This document shows positions 1 through 12,140 of a stretch of 64,000 bases of DNA, piece by piece. The DNA is from Silene conica (Eukaryota > Streptophyta > Magnoliopsida > Caryophyllales > Caryophyllaceae): positions 68,849,681-68,913,680 of the forward strand of contig CM055315.2 in NCBI GenBank assembly GCA_029255685.2, in the 5' to 3' direction. The position numbers were made by a program, and so were the translations under genes. The notes under the pieces are model-generated. The model saw only the letters and a program-made list of their open reading frames with translations, was not told where the DNA came from and did no database searches. The number at the start of each line of letters is the position of its first letter. The first letter of the stretch is position 1.

Positions 1-700
1 TCTTTTATTTATACCTCGTAATTTTAATTGCTCAATATATCATCAAATTGTACTTTTTACTTTAGCTCGTATTCTTATCGTAATAGCTCGTATTTTTATG
101 CGTCCATATATCATCAAACTTTAATAAGTACTTAATGTTTGGCGTAAAAATATTCCTCAAATTAATGTTGTTTGATGCGTTTTTCCTTCTTGATGTCGAT
201 ACAAATTGTTTCTTGTTTACCGAAATATAATTCGATGCATTTTTCCGCCTTGCTGGATATACCAATCGCTTTCCTTCAGTCATCTTCAAATCAAATTTTG
301 GTGGGAGAGAACTTTGTTTGTTATGATTGTGGTAAACAGAGAATTAAGAAGGGTTTACTGGATGTTAATTAGATAAGTATTTGTTTTGTAGTGGGCTCTA
401 ATAAAAAAAATTAGTAGATTAGGTATTATATGGGCCTGATGTACCATGCTTTCCTACCCCCAGAGATAGGATCCTATTTGTGCAATCACGAGCCATAATC
501 ATATACAGTTTTAAATCGATTAGGTATTCTACACAACACAATGAATTTCTTCTTCTGGCATTAGTCATGACTGAGTATATGACTTGTTAATACGTAGTCA
601 TAAACAATTACTCCTAGTTACTAATATACTTGGAATTATCTATGTTACGAAACATATAGTTAGGTTGTCATCCTCGCAATCCATAAAACCGGCAGTTGGT
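1..700. other. Intergenic, AT-rich, nothing recognised
   Basis: Only short, compositionally ordinary reading frames occur here and none has a recognisable motif. This is the outer 3' flank of the S4-domain gene that ends at 1197. Confidence 0.5.
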
Positions 701-900
701 CTTGTTTCAGACCATCAATTTTGATCTGAAATAATAAGACGAGATTTTGTAACCATTTTACAGCCAAATGTAACTATTATTTACAAACAAGTTATCATAA
801 GCTGTAACATTGACCATACTATCGTGGTTACATTTCGCTGTAAAATGGTTACAAAATCCCGTCTTATTATTTCAGATCAAAAGTGATTGTCTGAAACAAG
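701..900. mobile_element. MITE-like fold-back element, 200 bp
   Basis: The two ends are a long imperfect inverted repeat: the left end starts CTTGTTTCAGACCATCA and the right end closes with TGATTGTCTGAAACAAG. The arms, about 75-80 nt each, contain matching blocks such as TTTTGATCTGAAATAATAAG and ATTTTGTAACCATTTTACAG. The short centre holds no coding capacity. I could not find a convincing target duplication, so the superfamily is open. It lies about 300 bp beyond the stop codon of the S4-domain gene, where it could form a hairpin if transcribed. Confidence 0.75.
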
Positions 901-1196
901 AATTTGTGTAAAACTGGAGGGCAAGACTATTGAGACAAGGACCTCAAAATTCAGACCCGATCAACTCTAATTTGTAGGTTTGCCAATGATTAACCGTCTC
1001 GGAACGATGTGCAATAAGCATAAATTCGTCTAAGCATCTTACTTTGTGAACCATGGATTGAAAGATAGGTTAATAACCATGCATTCAACCATAAAAAAAA
1101 ATCAGAAATGTGAAAGAAGTTGTATGATCTATGCTACTGCCTCACCGAGGCAACTGACAATCATCTGAGCCTAATGATAACTGGCTCACAAAGTTA
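901..1196. other. 3' flank of the S4-domain gene
   Basis: Immediately downstream (minus strand) of the stop codon at 1199-1197. It would contain the 3' UTR and polyadenylation region. No other gene was seen. Confidence 0.4.
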
Positions 1197-4100
1197 TTAG
1201 AGATACCGCATGAGTTCAACAGCATATCTTCCCCTCTTTGTTGTGTTAATTTCTCCTATCTGCAACATCATTGGATAAAGGTATTGAATAAATATCAAAT
1301 GAGTTATAAGGAAATAGTTTTAATTCCTACAAAAAAAAAATATTTCACATTAATAATATAAAAAAAAGAAAATATATTTTAGTTGAAGTTAACCCAAAAT
1401 AATAACATATACAAATATTAAAAACTTTTGGGCTCTAAATGAAACTAACCAATTCTTACACACCATAACCAAAAATACGTCAAACTGAAATTACGCTAAC
1501 CAATAAACCTAATGTTTCAATGTTTCTCTATTGAATTGTACTTATTGAAACCACATCTTTCTATTTTGTTAAAATGATACTTTAAACGGATAAGCATAAA
1601 GTCAGGTGATCATAGAACGACAACAAAGTCGAGTACATAATACATAAATGAGATACGAAAGTAAGAGCAATGTCCCACCAAAGTATCTCATCAGCCACAA
1701 CTTTGTCCTTCCTATAGTACTTGATTAACAAGAGTTTATACAATGGTATTAACACATCACAAATTCTTATTTGCAACGGCACTATCCGTCGCAAGCTTGT
1801 GACGGATACCATTTTCTCTCACAAAATACCCACTTTTTCTCTTTCTCCAACACTATTCCTGTGGTCCCCTTTCTCCACTAACTCATTTTGTATCCATTTT
1901 ATCTCACAAAATATCCATCACAAATGGTAACCCGTCGCAAGCAAGATTTACTATTAACACATATTGGCTCAGAGACAATTTTCATGCATGGTGAGTCTCT
2001 TAATAGTTTCCTACATAAGAAAATAGGTAGTCGAACTACTCAATCAAGATGAGTTGGAGTGGAGTTGGAGTGATTGAGATTTTGAAAGAGATTTCCTCAT
2101 TATATAAGTGAGTTGTTTATTACTCTTGGACATTGACGGATGTTTCATTGGAGTAAAGATTCTCGAGATCCATTAAATCTTTTATTATCCAGACTGGGCT
2201 TATAATGAAACAACTCATACAATTATATCAGAAAGAAAGAAGACTGGGAAATAATTTGAATGTAAGTAGTTCGCTCTAAAGAGATAAACGTAGTACACTT
2301 GAAAGTCAATCCTCTAACCATTGCCTTAAATGATCAGGCACAACCCAACTAACACCCACCAAAGTATAAGTAATGCAAAAGAAGGTGATAATATTGATTT
2401 TCCGTTAGGAGAATCGGGAAGGTCCGATAAAGTGAGCCGATGGGTGTTTGAGGGAGAGTTCAAGAGTGTTGGCAAGAGAACAAGAAGAGCAATGAAAATG
2501 AATAGAAGAAAGTCATTACTAGTTTAAGACACTATTGAAATGAGTAGAAGAAAGTTATTGACACGGAGCTCACGAGTAAAGCTACTAAATGATTTAAAGT
2601 AGAAAGATTAGAGGAAATTAAGACGAGTTGGGATGATTGAGATTTTGGAAAAGTTTAAATTAAAGGTCATATTAAAGGAATAGAAGGCAAGTAAAGTTGA
2701 CAAGAACCCTACACACTGTGAAATGAGTTCACAGTTCCACAAAAATATAAATGGTGTTGATCTTAGAGTGACGGTGACACATGTCACAAGCGAAATAGGA
2801 AACCCCGAGGGGAGAGGGTAATATCATGTGGGAGTATACCCTCACCAAGCAAGCTATGAGAAAAGAGAAATATGGTGCTTGATACAAGTAGACTATAACT
2901 ATTCAAGGCTTGGCAGAAAAAAGAATGGTAAGGTGAGGTTAAGAGAATTTTTTGGTATAGGGGTGCTCAAATTAAAATCTTTTAAAGAAACACTTAAAGG
3001 TGATATAACAATCGTGTTAAAAAAAATAAATTACAAGAAAATTATGATAACTGAAAATATAAAATAGCCACAAAGCCTTTGAAGTGTTGGGTAATATTGT
3101 TGCTATTAAATCTTAAACATCTGACATTTTAATACTACCATTGCGTTAAGACATACCTTCAGTCTCCCTTGGCCACTGACAGAAACAAGGTCACCAGTTT
3201 TCAGTGTTGCTCCATTTTTTGTTACTGTACTCCAGTTAATGCGGACATCTCCTTTACTACATTCAGTAATAAAAGGATAAATGAAGCTCATAAATTATTG
3301 ATAATAAGTCAGTGTGCACACGGAAAAAAAGAGTGATAAAAGCATTGTTTTTCTGCTCGAGTCTAATTCGATTGTGGGCCTCTGCCTTAAGCGTTCGGGT
3401 AGGGTAGTTCTCCCACGTCTAGTAATGATCCATAATCATCAACACTGAGAAGATGGATGTCACTCATGACATCATTGTCTCACTGGAGTAAAAATAAAAA
3501 AGGCGTAAAGGGAATCATATCACCAGGCTAAAGAAAACCACCCTATCAAAATCTCAATTCCTCTACCATAGAGTTCTAACTAGTTGGCAAAAACACCTTG
3601 CAATTAATTGCATAGTCAAAGATTCATAAGCCATATGGAGCACCTTGTTAGCAAAAATCTCTTGAATTTTGCAATAAACAAGAGCCATTTCCCCAGGCCT
3701 TACAAATGGGACAACTATGTTCAGTTTATTAGAGCAATGTGATAATGTTTACGATACATATGGGCATATGGCAAGTCAGTGGTGAACCCAGAAAATTGCG
3801 AATCCCAATGTACTATGAGTACTGAATTTCTTTTTTTTATACAAAAATAAAAATATCTGAAAATTGTCATAAAAACTAGTCAAAATCCACATCAAAAAAA
3901 ACAAAAAAAAACAATTGTCTTGTGTTTCAGACCCATATGAAAGGTAGATACGCCAAATGGCCAAAGTGACGAGTTATACAATTCTTGGGCTAAGATCCAA
4001 TCCATTAAATGTTCACTGCCACCCACACTTACGAGACAAACTGAAAAGAAAAAATGATGTACCTTATGAGTTCAGAAAATTTTGACCGAGAAATTTTAAA

Positions 4101-4429
4101 ACCAGCACTGGCTATTGCATCAACTCTTAGTGACGATTCCACAGTTTTCAGTGTCTTTAATCTGCATTCATCAAACAGTTCCTAGTTTAAGACCAATGTA
4201 CTGAGTCCAACAGACAAGTCAAGGATAGGGAAAGAAACAGATCCAACCTTGGAGGCTCATATTCCAGTGCTTCCAATGGTACCATTGTGCAAGAGACGGG
4301 AACATTACCTACCTAAGTTCTCAGACATCAGCATATAGTAAATACTAAACAAGAAAAGTGACACTTGACATTTCCTCCGCCACAAACTATTGTCCCCAAT
4401 CAATGAGAACTCTAACCATTAATTTCCCT

Positions 4430-4499
<70 letters not shown>

Positions 4500-7400
4500 A
4501 AATGTAATTTTCTTACGTTTGAATTGACAAAAATCCATTTTCATAATCATTTTTAAAAGTATTGATTGTATCTTGCGAGAAAATATCAGTCAAAGTTGAC
4601 ATTGATTGACCACTAAAGTCAAATGGGAAATACAATTGGGATGGATGGACTGCAACATTTCTCTTACATGTGTTTAGTACACGTTGAACTCTAGTTACCT
4701 TGGCCAATGATGAAATGATATAGTCAACAAGCTCAGGGACGATAAGAACCTGAGCCCCCTTTTCTCCCTGTAAAACCAAGCAGGCGACAAATCAAGGGAA
4801 AATCTTAAAGTCAGAGCCGTAAAGAAAAGAGTCATGCACATTGCAAGTTATAACCCCAAGCATTTCTATTTCATCATCCCCTTCTAAAAATACTAGGCTG
4901 ACCACCACCAGAAGCAGAAAAGGAAGGAAATCTTGCTTGTCTTGAATCTGGAAACAATGAATGAAGGTGTACATATAGCAAACTAGGTTGTGGTGGAACA
5001 TTACAATTTATTGTGATTTATTAGTCATTTGATGAAATTCTCAAAGAAAATTTCATCATGGAACTCCAGAATCAGCCTCTATATTAACGAGGAGTAAGAC
5101 TGAGTACATAAGACACCACCTTATCCTGATGTTGTTGCAACTAGGGGTTTACATCAAATTTACCAGGCCATGATATTAATTTGGAGTTTGAATTTTGTAC
5201 TTGGGATATTGTTGTTGCAACTAGGGGTTTACATCAAATTTACCAGGCCATGATATTAATTTGGAGTTTGAATTTTGTACTTGGGATATTGGAGTCATAA
5301 GTTCATATCTATTCTATGACTAAGCCACCCAAGATTAATACGAGATGAGATATATTATAAAAGGAAAATAAAGTCATCAATAAATTAGTGATTAGAACTG
5401 AATAAAACTCTAATAAAAAAAGACGAGACTATAAGAATGGCTAGATTACATTATAGCACCACCCGTCATCAAGCGCAAAGCCGCAAATATGGAACACTTG
5501 TCAAGTAGACTGGATCATATACCTGAAGGATGATATCTCCAAGCTTTTCCCTAGAAATTCCCGTGCCAAGTATTGACCCAAGGAAGTCACCATGTGTAGG
5601 TGGTTGAAACCCAAAGTTCCCTGTAATGCTAGTAAAAGTAGCCTTAACCAATATAGGAGTTTGTGTATTTAAAGATAGAACTTTTACCTGCTAAATATAA
5701 AGAGCTTGAAGACATTATGTTCAGTACAGCCTACCTCAAAGCTGCAACTGTATCAGGAAGTGTAGTAAGAATTTCTGCGTGTCCAACTGAAAGTCGACAC
5801 CTTTCTGCCTACAAATTTCAGAATAGCGAACAAGTGTTAGAAGAAGACCTTCAGCCAACAATGAAGACTTGAATCGGTTTTTCAGAGGGACACCTCTGGA
5901 TATCCTCCATTAGACATAGCATTCACATCAACTAACTTATTCAAAACCGCCATAGCCTCATTCAATGTTGGAGGAGTAAGAAAATTTGTGTGCAAGATTT
6001 CTCTTCTCAGTGACGCGCGATTAGCCTTCAATAAAATTGAGAGACGATCCAATCAATTAATTCTCATATATAGGCTTATCCAGATGGCATAACTGTATAA
6101 GTTAAACAGAAGCAATGCAAACCATTTCAAGAATATGCTTGATTTCTTCAACAAGACTTCTGTCATTAACTTCTTTGAGTAATATATCAACTGTATTCCG
6201 TGTAGCTTGTGCTAAGTGAGATATATCTGCAACCCAACAAAGATTGTAAGGAAAAACCATATATGATATACGTCTCAAACGCATGAGTAAGGAAGCTTGT
6301 CATACAAAGACCATATGTGATGTAGCAGTGTCCAACCAACAGATCACGTCTCGCTAAAATAGGCATGGGAAGTAAACCAATTCCATCCTACACGGTAAAC
6401 TTTTCAAATACTAGTGAATGGTACATGTTGACGGTAACTGATGGCTAGTAAGTACTTGACCCAGCTTCTCTCCCTTAATTTTTTCCACGGTCATATCCAA
6501 ATTCCAAACAATAGGTTTCCCTCAGTTCCTCTCGATCCAAACAAAGTGTTGAGCAGGTGGCAGATACAACAAGACAATACAGAATCACCATGGTGTGTGC
6601 CAAAGCAACACCTTCACATATAGGGTAGAATTATAACACTGTGCTCATAAATAAGATAGTATCCTTCGTTCAAAACTATCAAATTCCATTCCTTCCATCT
6701 CTCACTTCTTCTCTTGCATAAGATCATGGGTTAGATTTATAAATTATAACATCTCCATTCTCCCTGCAATTGTTACTGTTGATGGTGTTACAGGTACCTA
6801 TTACGTAAATGATATACTGCTCCCTACGCTTGCAAGAAAGACGATTTTAGACAGACCAGTGTAAGCTTTGGTACAAGTGTTGCTAGTCCACCAAGTTGAG
6901 GTATTGAACTGTTTAGTATCTTGACTATCTGTGGTTCTACTTGTGATGATTAAATGCCCTCCAATCCTCCATCCATTAACGATAAGACATTCAACCCAGT
7001 TTACTATTTTAATAAGTTGCTTTAATCATTGCAGCCGGTAATCCTATTACTTGGTGACATTTCAAAAACCACCACAACACAGATTTGCCTCTCAGCTCTA
7101 ATTTGAACCATTGGCGCGGATCTACCGAAGATCAACCATCATCATCATCATCGTCAACAACAACAACACATTGAGTATTCAATTACTTTGCAAAATGAGT
7201 TAGAAACATGACAGCATGAAATTGTTGAGTCGTGCGCAGCGGGTTTATAGAATTAGGCATAAGCAAGTGAGCTTCCATCCTAAAACCAATTGGTGATAGG
7301 AGTAGCCGATGTCGGACAATGACGCCCAAACACATGGGAAGAGACCTCAACAATCTCCCCTTTCACATGTGTGTGCTGAAACTTCTCCTCACTTGGCACT

Positions 7401-8099
7401 AATCCGCACCCGACACAACCCCATAAGCAAGTGAGGTTTCATCCTAAAACCAATTGGGGATAGGAGTTGCTCACTCAATTACTTATAAAGTAGTCTCATC
7501 GCTATAATTCTACCAATGTGGGACAATGACGCACACACATACGTGAAGAGATCTCAACAAAAATCCTATTACAGTATTACACTATCCCGGTGGCATTTCG
7601 TCGAACACCTAAAACATGAGCTACTAACAAGAAGTACAAAAGTTAATTCTCAAATACAACATTGTCAGCCCAATCATATCACAGTCAGTGCCTAAACTAG
7701 AAGACTAGCAAGGGCGGTCGCCCCCAACAATGAAAATTATCTTCTTATTTATCGATTTTACGTTGTTGCATTACTAGTCCTCCCCCTAAGTACAAATCCT
7801 GGTTCCGTCACTAACCACATTAACCAATACCCACAAAAGATTTCAACTTTACAGTAACTTGACAGTTTGTGGTGGCAATAAAACTCGATAGAAATACTCA
7901 AAATTAGGAGGATGAGTATTAAGTTACCTGAAGAAGGAGAAGGAGAAGGAGAAGGTGAAGAGAAAGAGAGAGATGAAAAGTGAGAAGGAAAGAGGAAGTT
8001 GTGATGGGAAAGTAAAATTGAAGGGAAAGCTCTCTTGGATATTGAACTGATGACGATGGTATTAGCAGCCATGGCCGATACTCGAGAAATCACCTTCAT
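1197..8099 (-). CDS. YlmH / photosystem II-type S4-domain RNA-binding protein, chloroplast-targeted (10 exons)
   Basis: Exons, read high to low: 8099-7928, 6226-6123, 6025-5894, 5808-5735, 5628-5523, 4767-4699, 4312-4248, 4161-4063, 3256-3157, 1259-1197. All introns are GT-AG and the 984 nt join in frame to 327 codons plus TAA. An initiator at 8072 (codon 10, GGCCATGG context) is also plausible and may be the real start. The first 50-57 residues are Ser/Pro-rich without acidic residues, like a plastid transit peptide. The middle part carries EILHTNFLTPP, AERCRLSVGHAEIL, ITGNFGFQPPTHGDFLGSIL and GEKGAQVLIVPELVDYI, typical of the YlmH-like N-terminal region. Residues about 241-327 form the S4 domain (SSLRVDAIASAGFKISRSKF, GDVRINW, TGDLVSVSGQGRLK) ending AVELMRYL. 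From family knowledge these proteins bind RNA through S4, and the cyanobacterial/plastid branch is linked to photosystem II; the exact role is unproven. No disabling change was seen. Introns 1 and 9 are long and carry repeats. Confidence 0.93.
1758..1951. mobile_element. MITE in intron 9 of the S4-domain gene, with GCGACGG-type inverted ends
   Basis: The same 11 bases, TATTAACACAT, flank it at 1747-1757 and 1952-1962, which looks like a 9-11 bp target duplication of Mutator type. The ends are imperfect inverted repeats: the left end has TTCTTATTTGCAACGGCA and the right end, reversed, has ATCTTGCTTGCGACGGGT. Inside, CCGTCGCAAG and GTGACGGATA echo the motif. About 194 bp with no coding capacity. 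Confidence 0.75.
4432..4499. repeat. (AT)n microsatellite followed by (GA)n
   Basis: About 28 AT units at 4432-4487, followed by GAGAGAGAGA to 4499. It lies in intron 6 of the S4-domain gene and is a likely length-polymorphic marker. Confidence 0.97.
5131..5290. repeat. Perfect 80-bp tandem duplication
   Basis: 5131-5210 and 5211-5290 are identical over 80 bases, each beginning GTTGTTGCAACTAGGGG and ending CTTGGGATATT. Two identical copies indicate a recent duplication (or an assembly artefact). They lie in intron 5 of the S4-domain gene and do not touch an exon. Confidence 0.95.
7256..7561 (-). repeat. Two LTR-like pieces of a small TRIM/Copia-type retroelement
   Basis: The block CATCCTAAAACCAATTGG..ATAGGAG, followed by a TC/TGGGACAATGACG stretch and AGATCTCAACA, occurs twice (about 7258-7358 and 7424-7561). 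Read on the minus strand this is the familiar plant short-LTR pattern TGTTGAGA...GTCCCACATTGG...CCAATTGGTTTTAGGATGAAACCT. Fossil, non-coding, in intron 1 of the S4-domain gene. Internal sequence and age cannot be told from here. Confidence 0.55.
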
Positions 8100-8299
8100 C
8101 TTTCTTCACATATAAGCCATCTTCATCCACGGTTAACTTTCTCTTTCGTTAAGTTACGAAAATCACTACTAGTTGAATTTAATCAATTTATCCATCACCA
8201 GAAACATGACACCGGATATACCTCGCCTCATATCTCATTTGTTGACCTTATGTTATTTTTCTAACGATATTCAAGTTTATAGTCGTAAGTTACATTTTC
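8100..8299 (-). promoter_or_regulatory. Upstream region of the S4-domain gene
   Basis: The 200 bp 5' of the minus-strand start codons must hold the promoter and 5' UTR by position. I see a CT/GA-rich stretch close to the start but no unmistakable TATA box. Confidence 0.35.
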
Positions 8300-8560
8300 C
8301 TCGATCTGGCAAAATCCGAACCGACTCAACAAAATTGATCTGACTAACCTGATTCCGAACATGCCTGACACCCGAAAATACAAAAACAATCATAACCCCG
8401 AAACCGACCCGGTCCGATCTGACATAACCCGATTATTAATAACATCCGATAACTGATATAACCCGAACATGGCAACACCGAAACCGACTAAACCCGACAA
8501 GGAAAAAACCCGGCCCGAGTAGGACTCGACCAACCGATAGAAACCCGAATAAGTCTATGT
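8300..8560. repeat. Degenerate CCCGA/CCGAC repeat tract
   Basis: Dense, irregular copies of ACCCGA, CCGACC and CCCGAAC across about 260 bp. The tract resembles the C-rich half of the fold-back element at 19321-19735 and may be half of such an element. Confidence 0.6.
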
Positions 8561-9427
8561 CTACAAGACTCCAACTAAAGTTAAATTTCTAAATTAAGAG
8601 TTTTGTGGTAATTTGTTTTATTATTTGTCATATGAATAGCAATGTTTATAATTTTACAAGTGTGAACACTATAATTTTACAAGTGTGAACACTTAGTTTA
8701 TTTTAACTCTTAGATCTATGAGTTAGACTAAATTTATTGTTCAATTTTAATTGCGCACAGATTAATGTTATTTTCTTGACAATTTATTGAAACTTAGTTG
8801 ACACTAGTTATTTGGACTATTTATCCTTCATTTTCAAAAATTGAAAACTTTAAAGTTGGCATTGGCATAAATATTCAAAGGAACGTGAATGAAAAAAACA
8901 TGGCATACAACCTATCATTCTTCGTGCTATCAAAGAACTTGTTAACTGAAAAATAATAATTAAACACGCATACAAAACTTGAAAGTTGAAGAGCTCTTAA
9001 AATGCTTAAAAATTACAAAGAGCAAAATAAATATACTCAAGCAAAAGAAAGATACATCAATGATAATAGAATATAAAAGTATCTTAACAACTAGAAATAT
9101 TATGAAATCTATGTAGACTTGATCATCTTCAGAGGTAGGCAACTGCGTAATGTGTGCTTCATGTCTGCATAAAAACAAAGTTAACCATTAAAACAGTCGC
9201 CAAAAGTTATGTCTTACGATAAAAATATATTAGCGGCATTTCAATTTCACATGCAATGATAAAATTAGGATAAAGTTACCATATTCCCACTAGTCAGACT
9301 CCTCATCAGAGTCCACCAAAACAGTGTTGCCACTTGCCATCAACGTTAAAATCTAGCAAAATGTTAAAGATATGAAACAAATTGATAATATCTAAATAAA
9401 AAATATTGATAATTTTTAAATAATAAG
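8561..9427. other. AT-rich spacer, possibly the 3' end of the hAT element
   Basis: Contains a short direct duplication of TATAATTTTACAAGTGTGAACAC near 8648-8693. No gene was recognised. The right-hand part is likely non-coding hAT sequence, but I could not identify a terminal repeat. Confidence 0.35.
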
Positions 9428-11567
9428 TCACATTTTACCATCATAACCAGTGAGCCAATGTTTACATGTCACAAGTGCTTCTGCACTTTTCGACGAAAGT
9501 GAGCTTCTCCATTTGCTTATAATTCTTCCTCCCATGCTAAAAGTTGATTCAGAAGCAACGATAGTAATAGGAATGGCTAGTATATCTCGAGCCATAGAAG
9601 AAAGAACACGAAAACGGTCGGAGTTCTCTTTCCAATAGACAAGTACATCTAATTGAGTTTCCATTGGAATCTTTTTCTCGTTCAAATACACATCGAATTC
9701 ATTTGTCGCTGCATTAATTCGATCATACGCTGCAAACTCCTGTAATTACATAATATATATAAACATCTCAAATAACAATATAAGTAATAGAGTATTGAAA
9801 TGACAAAGATGAAAAGATAGAGAAGGAGATAAACAAGATTAAGAATTGCATACCACAAAATCATCAGCCGGATTGATTTCTCTTGTAATATCCCGTGAAT
9901 CAAAATTTCTAAAAATACCCGCTTGTGATTCGTAAGATTCAAAACAAATCCTCAAATTTTTTTTTCAATTCATTCATCCTTTTTAGGCCTTCATTCTCCC
10001 CATGCAACTTTTTTAAAGCATATCCAACAAATTCTAACTTATACCGTGGATCAAAAATAACCCCAAATGCAAGCACCTTAGCATATTCATGCCAATACTT
10101 ATTAAACTTGACCAACATTTCATCAGATGTCGTACTAATATCAAACTCATCACAAATACCCCTCTTAAGACGAGTATGAATTTGCCATATATATGGAAAA
10201 TACAAACTCGCAGTAGGGTAATCACTCCCGGAGAATAATTTGGTAACTTCATAAAATGGTTCCAAAAGATGACATACTTTCCTAACTTTATCCCACTCAT
10301 TAATATCAAGCACATACATGCTAGTACCATCTGTAGAACCAAAATAATGATCAAGTGCATCCTTATATTTAAGTGCCCTATCAAGCATCATATAGGTCGA
10401 GTTGCAACGAGTAGGCACATCCATCCATAAACCAAAAGAAACAGACATATTAAGCTTTTTGGCACATTCATAAAAATTTTCTATCCTTACATCCGATCCA
10501 TCAATATATCTAACACCTTCTCTTACCTTATGTATATAGCCTTTTATGATCTCCAGACCAATTTTCACCACTAAGTTTAATATATGAGCACAACAACGTA
10601 TATATGGAAGTAGTCACCAAGACAAGACAAGTCTTTAAATATTCCCAGTTTCAAGTAATCAGTCATTTTATCCATATTACTTGCATTGTCAACCGTTAGA
10701 GAAAATACCTTATCCTTAATTTCCCAATCCAAAATAACTTCAGTGACTTGCTGACACAGTTCAAGTCCACTGTGTGGGAGAGGGGAGCGTCGAAAGCACA
10801 ACAATTTACTTTGCAATATCCAGTTTTTGTCTATATAATGAGCAGTAATGCACAAAAAACCTCTTTTATTAGGCGCTGACCATAAATCAGATGTCAAACA
10901 TATTTTACCCGACAACTCCTTAAGAACTTTTTTTATCTTATCTTTGAAACTGCCGTATATATTCAAACATACTTTTTTGGCCGTATTTCTCGATATGTGT
11001 TGAACTTTGTCGTTATTTGTGAATTTTTCGATTTCGGTCATGTTCAACCCAAGAAAAGCTATACCCATGTTTCATAATTGCTTCGGCTAACAATTCTCTG
11101 TATAACTTTTGTTCAATTTCTTTCCCTGAACTTGACCCGTTAGAATTAATTTTTCTATACTCGCTACAATATTTTACCAAATTCCTCTTGAAATTGGATG
11201 TTCCAACAAAGGATGAAGCGTCATAAGATGCAGACTTACCATGCTTACAAGTTCCACTTATTTTGACCCCAGACGATGTTCTCTGTTGGGTAAGCGTGAA
11301 ATGGTTTCATACCCAAGATTTTATTCGCTTCTTCAACACTTCATTTGAATTCTGAAGCCCCATCATCGCCATCTTGGTCTGAGTTCCCGTCACCGTCGGG
11401 TTGGATTGCTTCATCAAAAACTACATTTGTAAACACGTATAATTAGATGGTACCAACTACGAAGAATCATTAAACCAATCAAATTCATCCAATGAAAATA
11501 CAATTATGTCAGTAAAGTAGTACGAGTACTTACCGGTAGCAATTGAATTAACATCTTCCACTGACAT
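9428..11567 (-). pseudogene. Decayed hAT-family transposase gene with introns
   Basis: Read on the minus strand from a possible start at 11567 (MSVEDVNSIAT). A GT-AG intron follows, then an acidic segment, a degenerate BED zinc finger (NHFTLTQQ, CKHGKSASYDASSFVGTSNF) at about 11340-11130, the catalytic core (LTSDLWSAPNKRGFLCITAHY; TVDNASNM at about 10690) and the hAT dimerisation domain (ILAIPITIVASESTFSMGG...WRSSLSSKSAEALV) at 9691-9428. A GT-AG intron lies about 9742-9853. Disabling changes: a TGA where the BED finger normally has W before NHF (about 11312), and a 2-bp expansion in an AT run near 10590 that throws CCAHILNL out of frame. An upstream segment also ends early. The second BED cysteine and the His are missing. 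Terminal inverted repeats were not found, so element limits are unknown. Confidence 0.85.
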
Positions 11568-12140
11568 GATCTTCCTTATTCATAAAACAAAAGACATGAT
11601 CAAAAATTGAACACAACAAAAATAATCACTTAAACTTAATGAAATCAGAAGAAGAAGAAGAAGAAATAATTGACCGATTTACCTACAATGGAGATGTGAG
11701 ATTTATCTTGTATTGTGTTTGATATTTGATAATCTTAATCAACAAATTGCTTTTGAATTTTGATTTGCCTAATTTCAGAATTGAAGTGTTGTGCAGTGAA
11801 GAGTGAAAAGCCATGACTATTTAATTGGCAGATTTCTAAGTCCTATTTTTTAGTATACGTGGAATCATCGGCAAAGCCACTTAACCACAATACTCCTCAA
11901 CTCTAATCCCATAATTAGAAAATGGAGTATGTGGGCCTAAGTTGGCGCCATAATTAAAATATTGACTATCTCTTATATTTTCCATGTTTTGGCGATCCAC
12001 AATCACATATATTTGAGTAAGAGGGTTTTATACAAATTTATTTAATACTAGTATATATATTAAAGTTTATTTAACTAAGGTCTTATACTCTTACTTTTTT
12101 AGACGAAATGAATCTGAGCTGAGTTAAACTTATCTGAACA
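11568..12140. other. Probable 5' non-coding part of the hAT element and spacer
   Basis: Holds GAA-rich DNA near 11645-11665 and otherwise AT-rich unique-looking sequence. No gene or terminal repeat was recognised. Confidence 0.35.

Noticed and set aside
2330-2527. 65-aa basic frame in intron 9 of the S4-domain gene
   Set aside because: No recognisable motif, no splice or promoter support, and it lies in an intron on the opposite strand.
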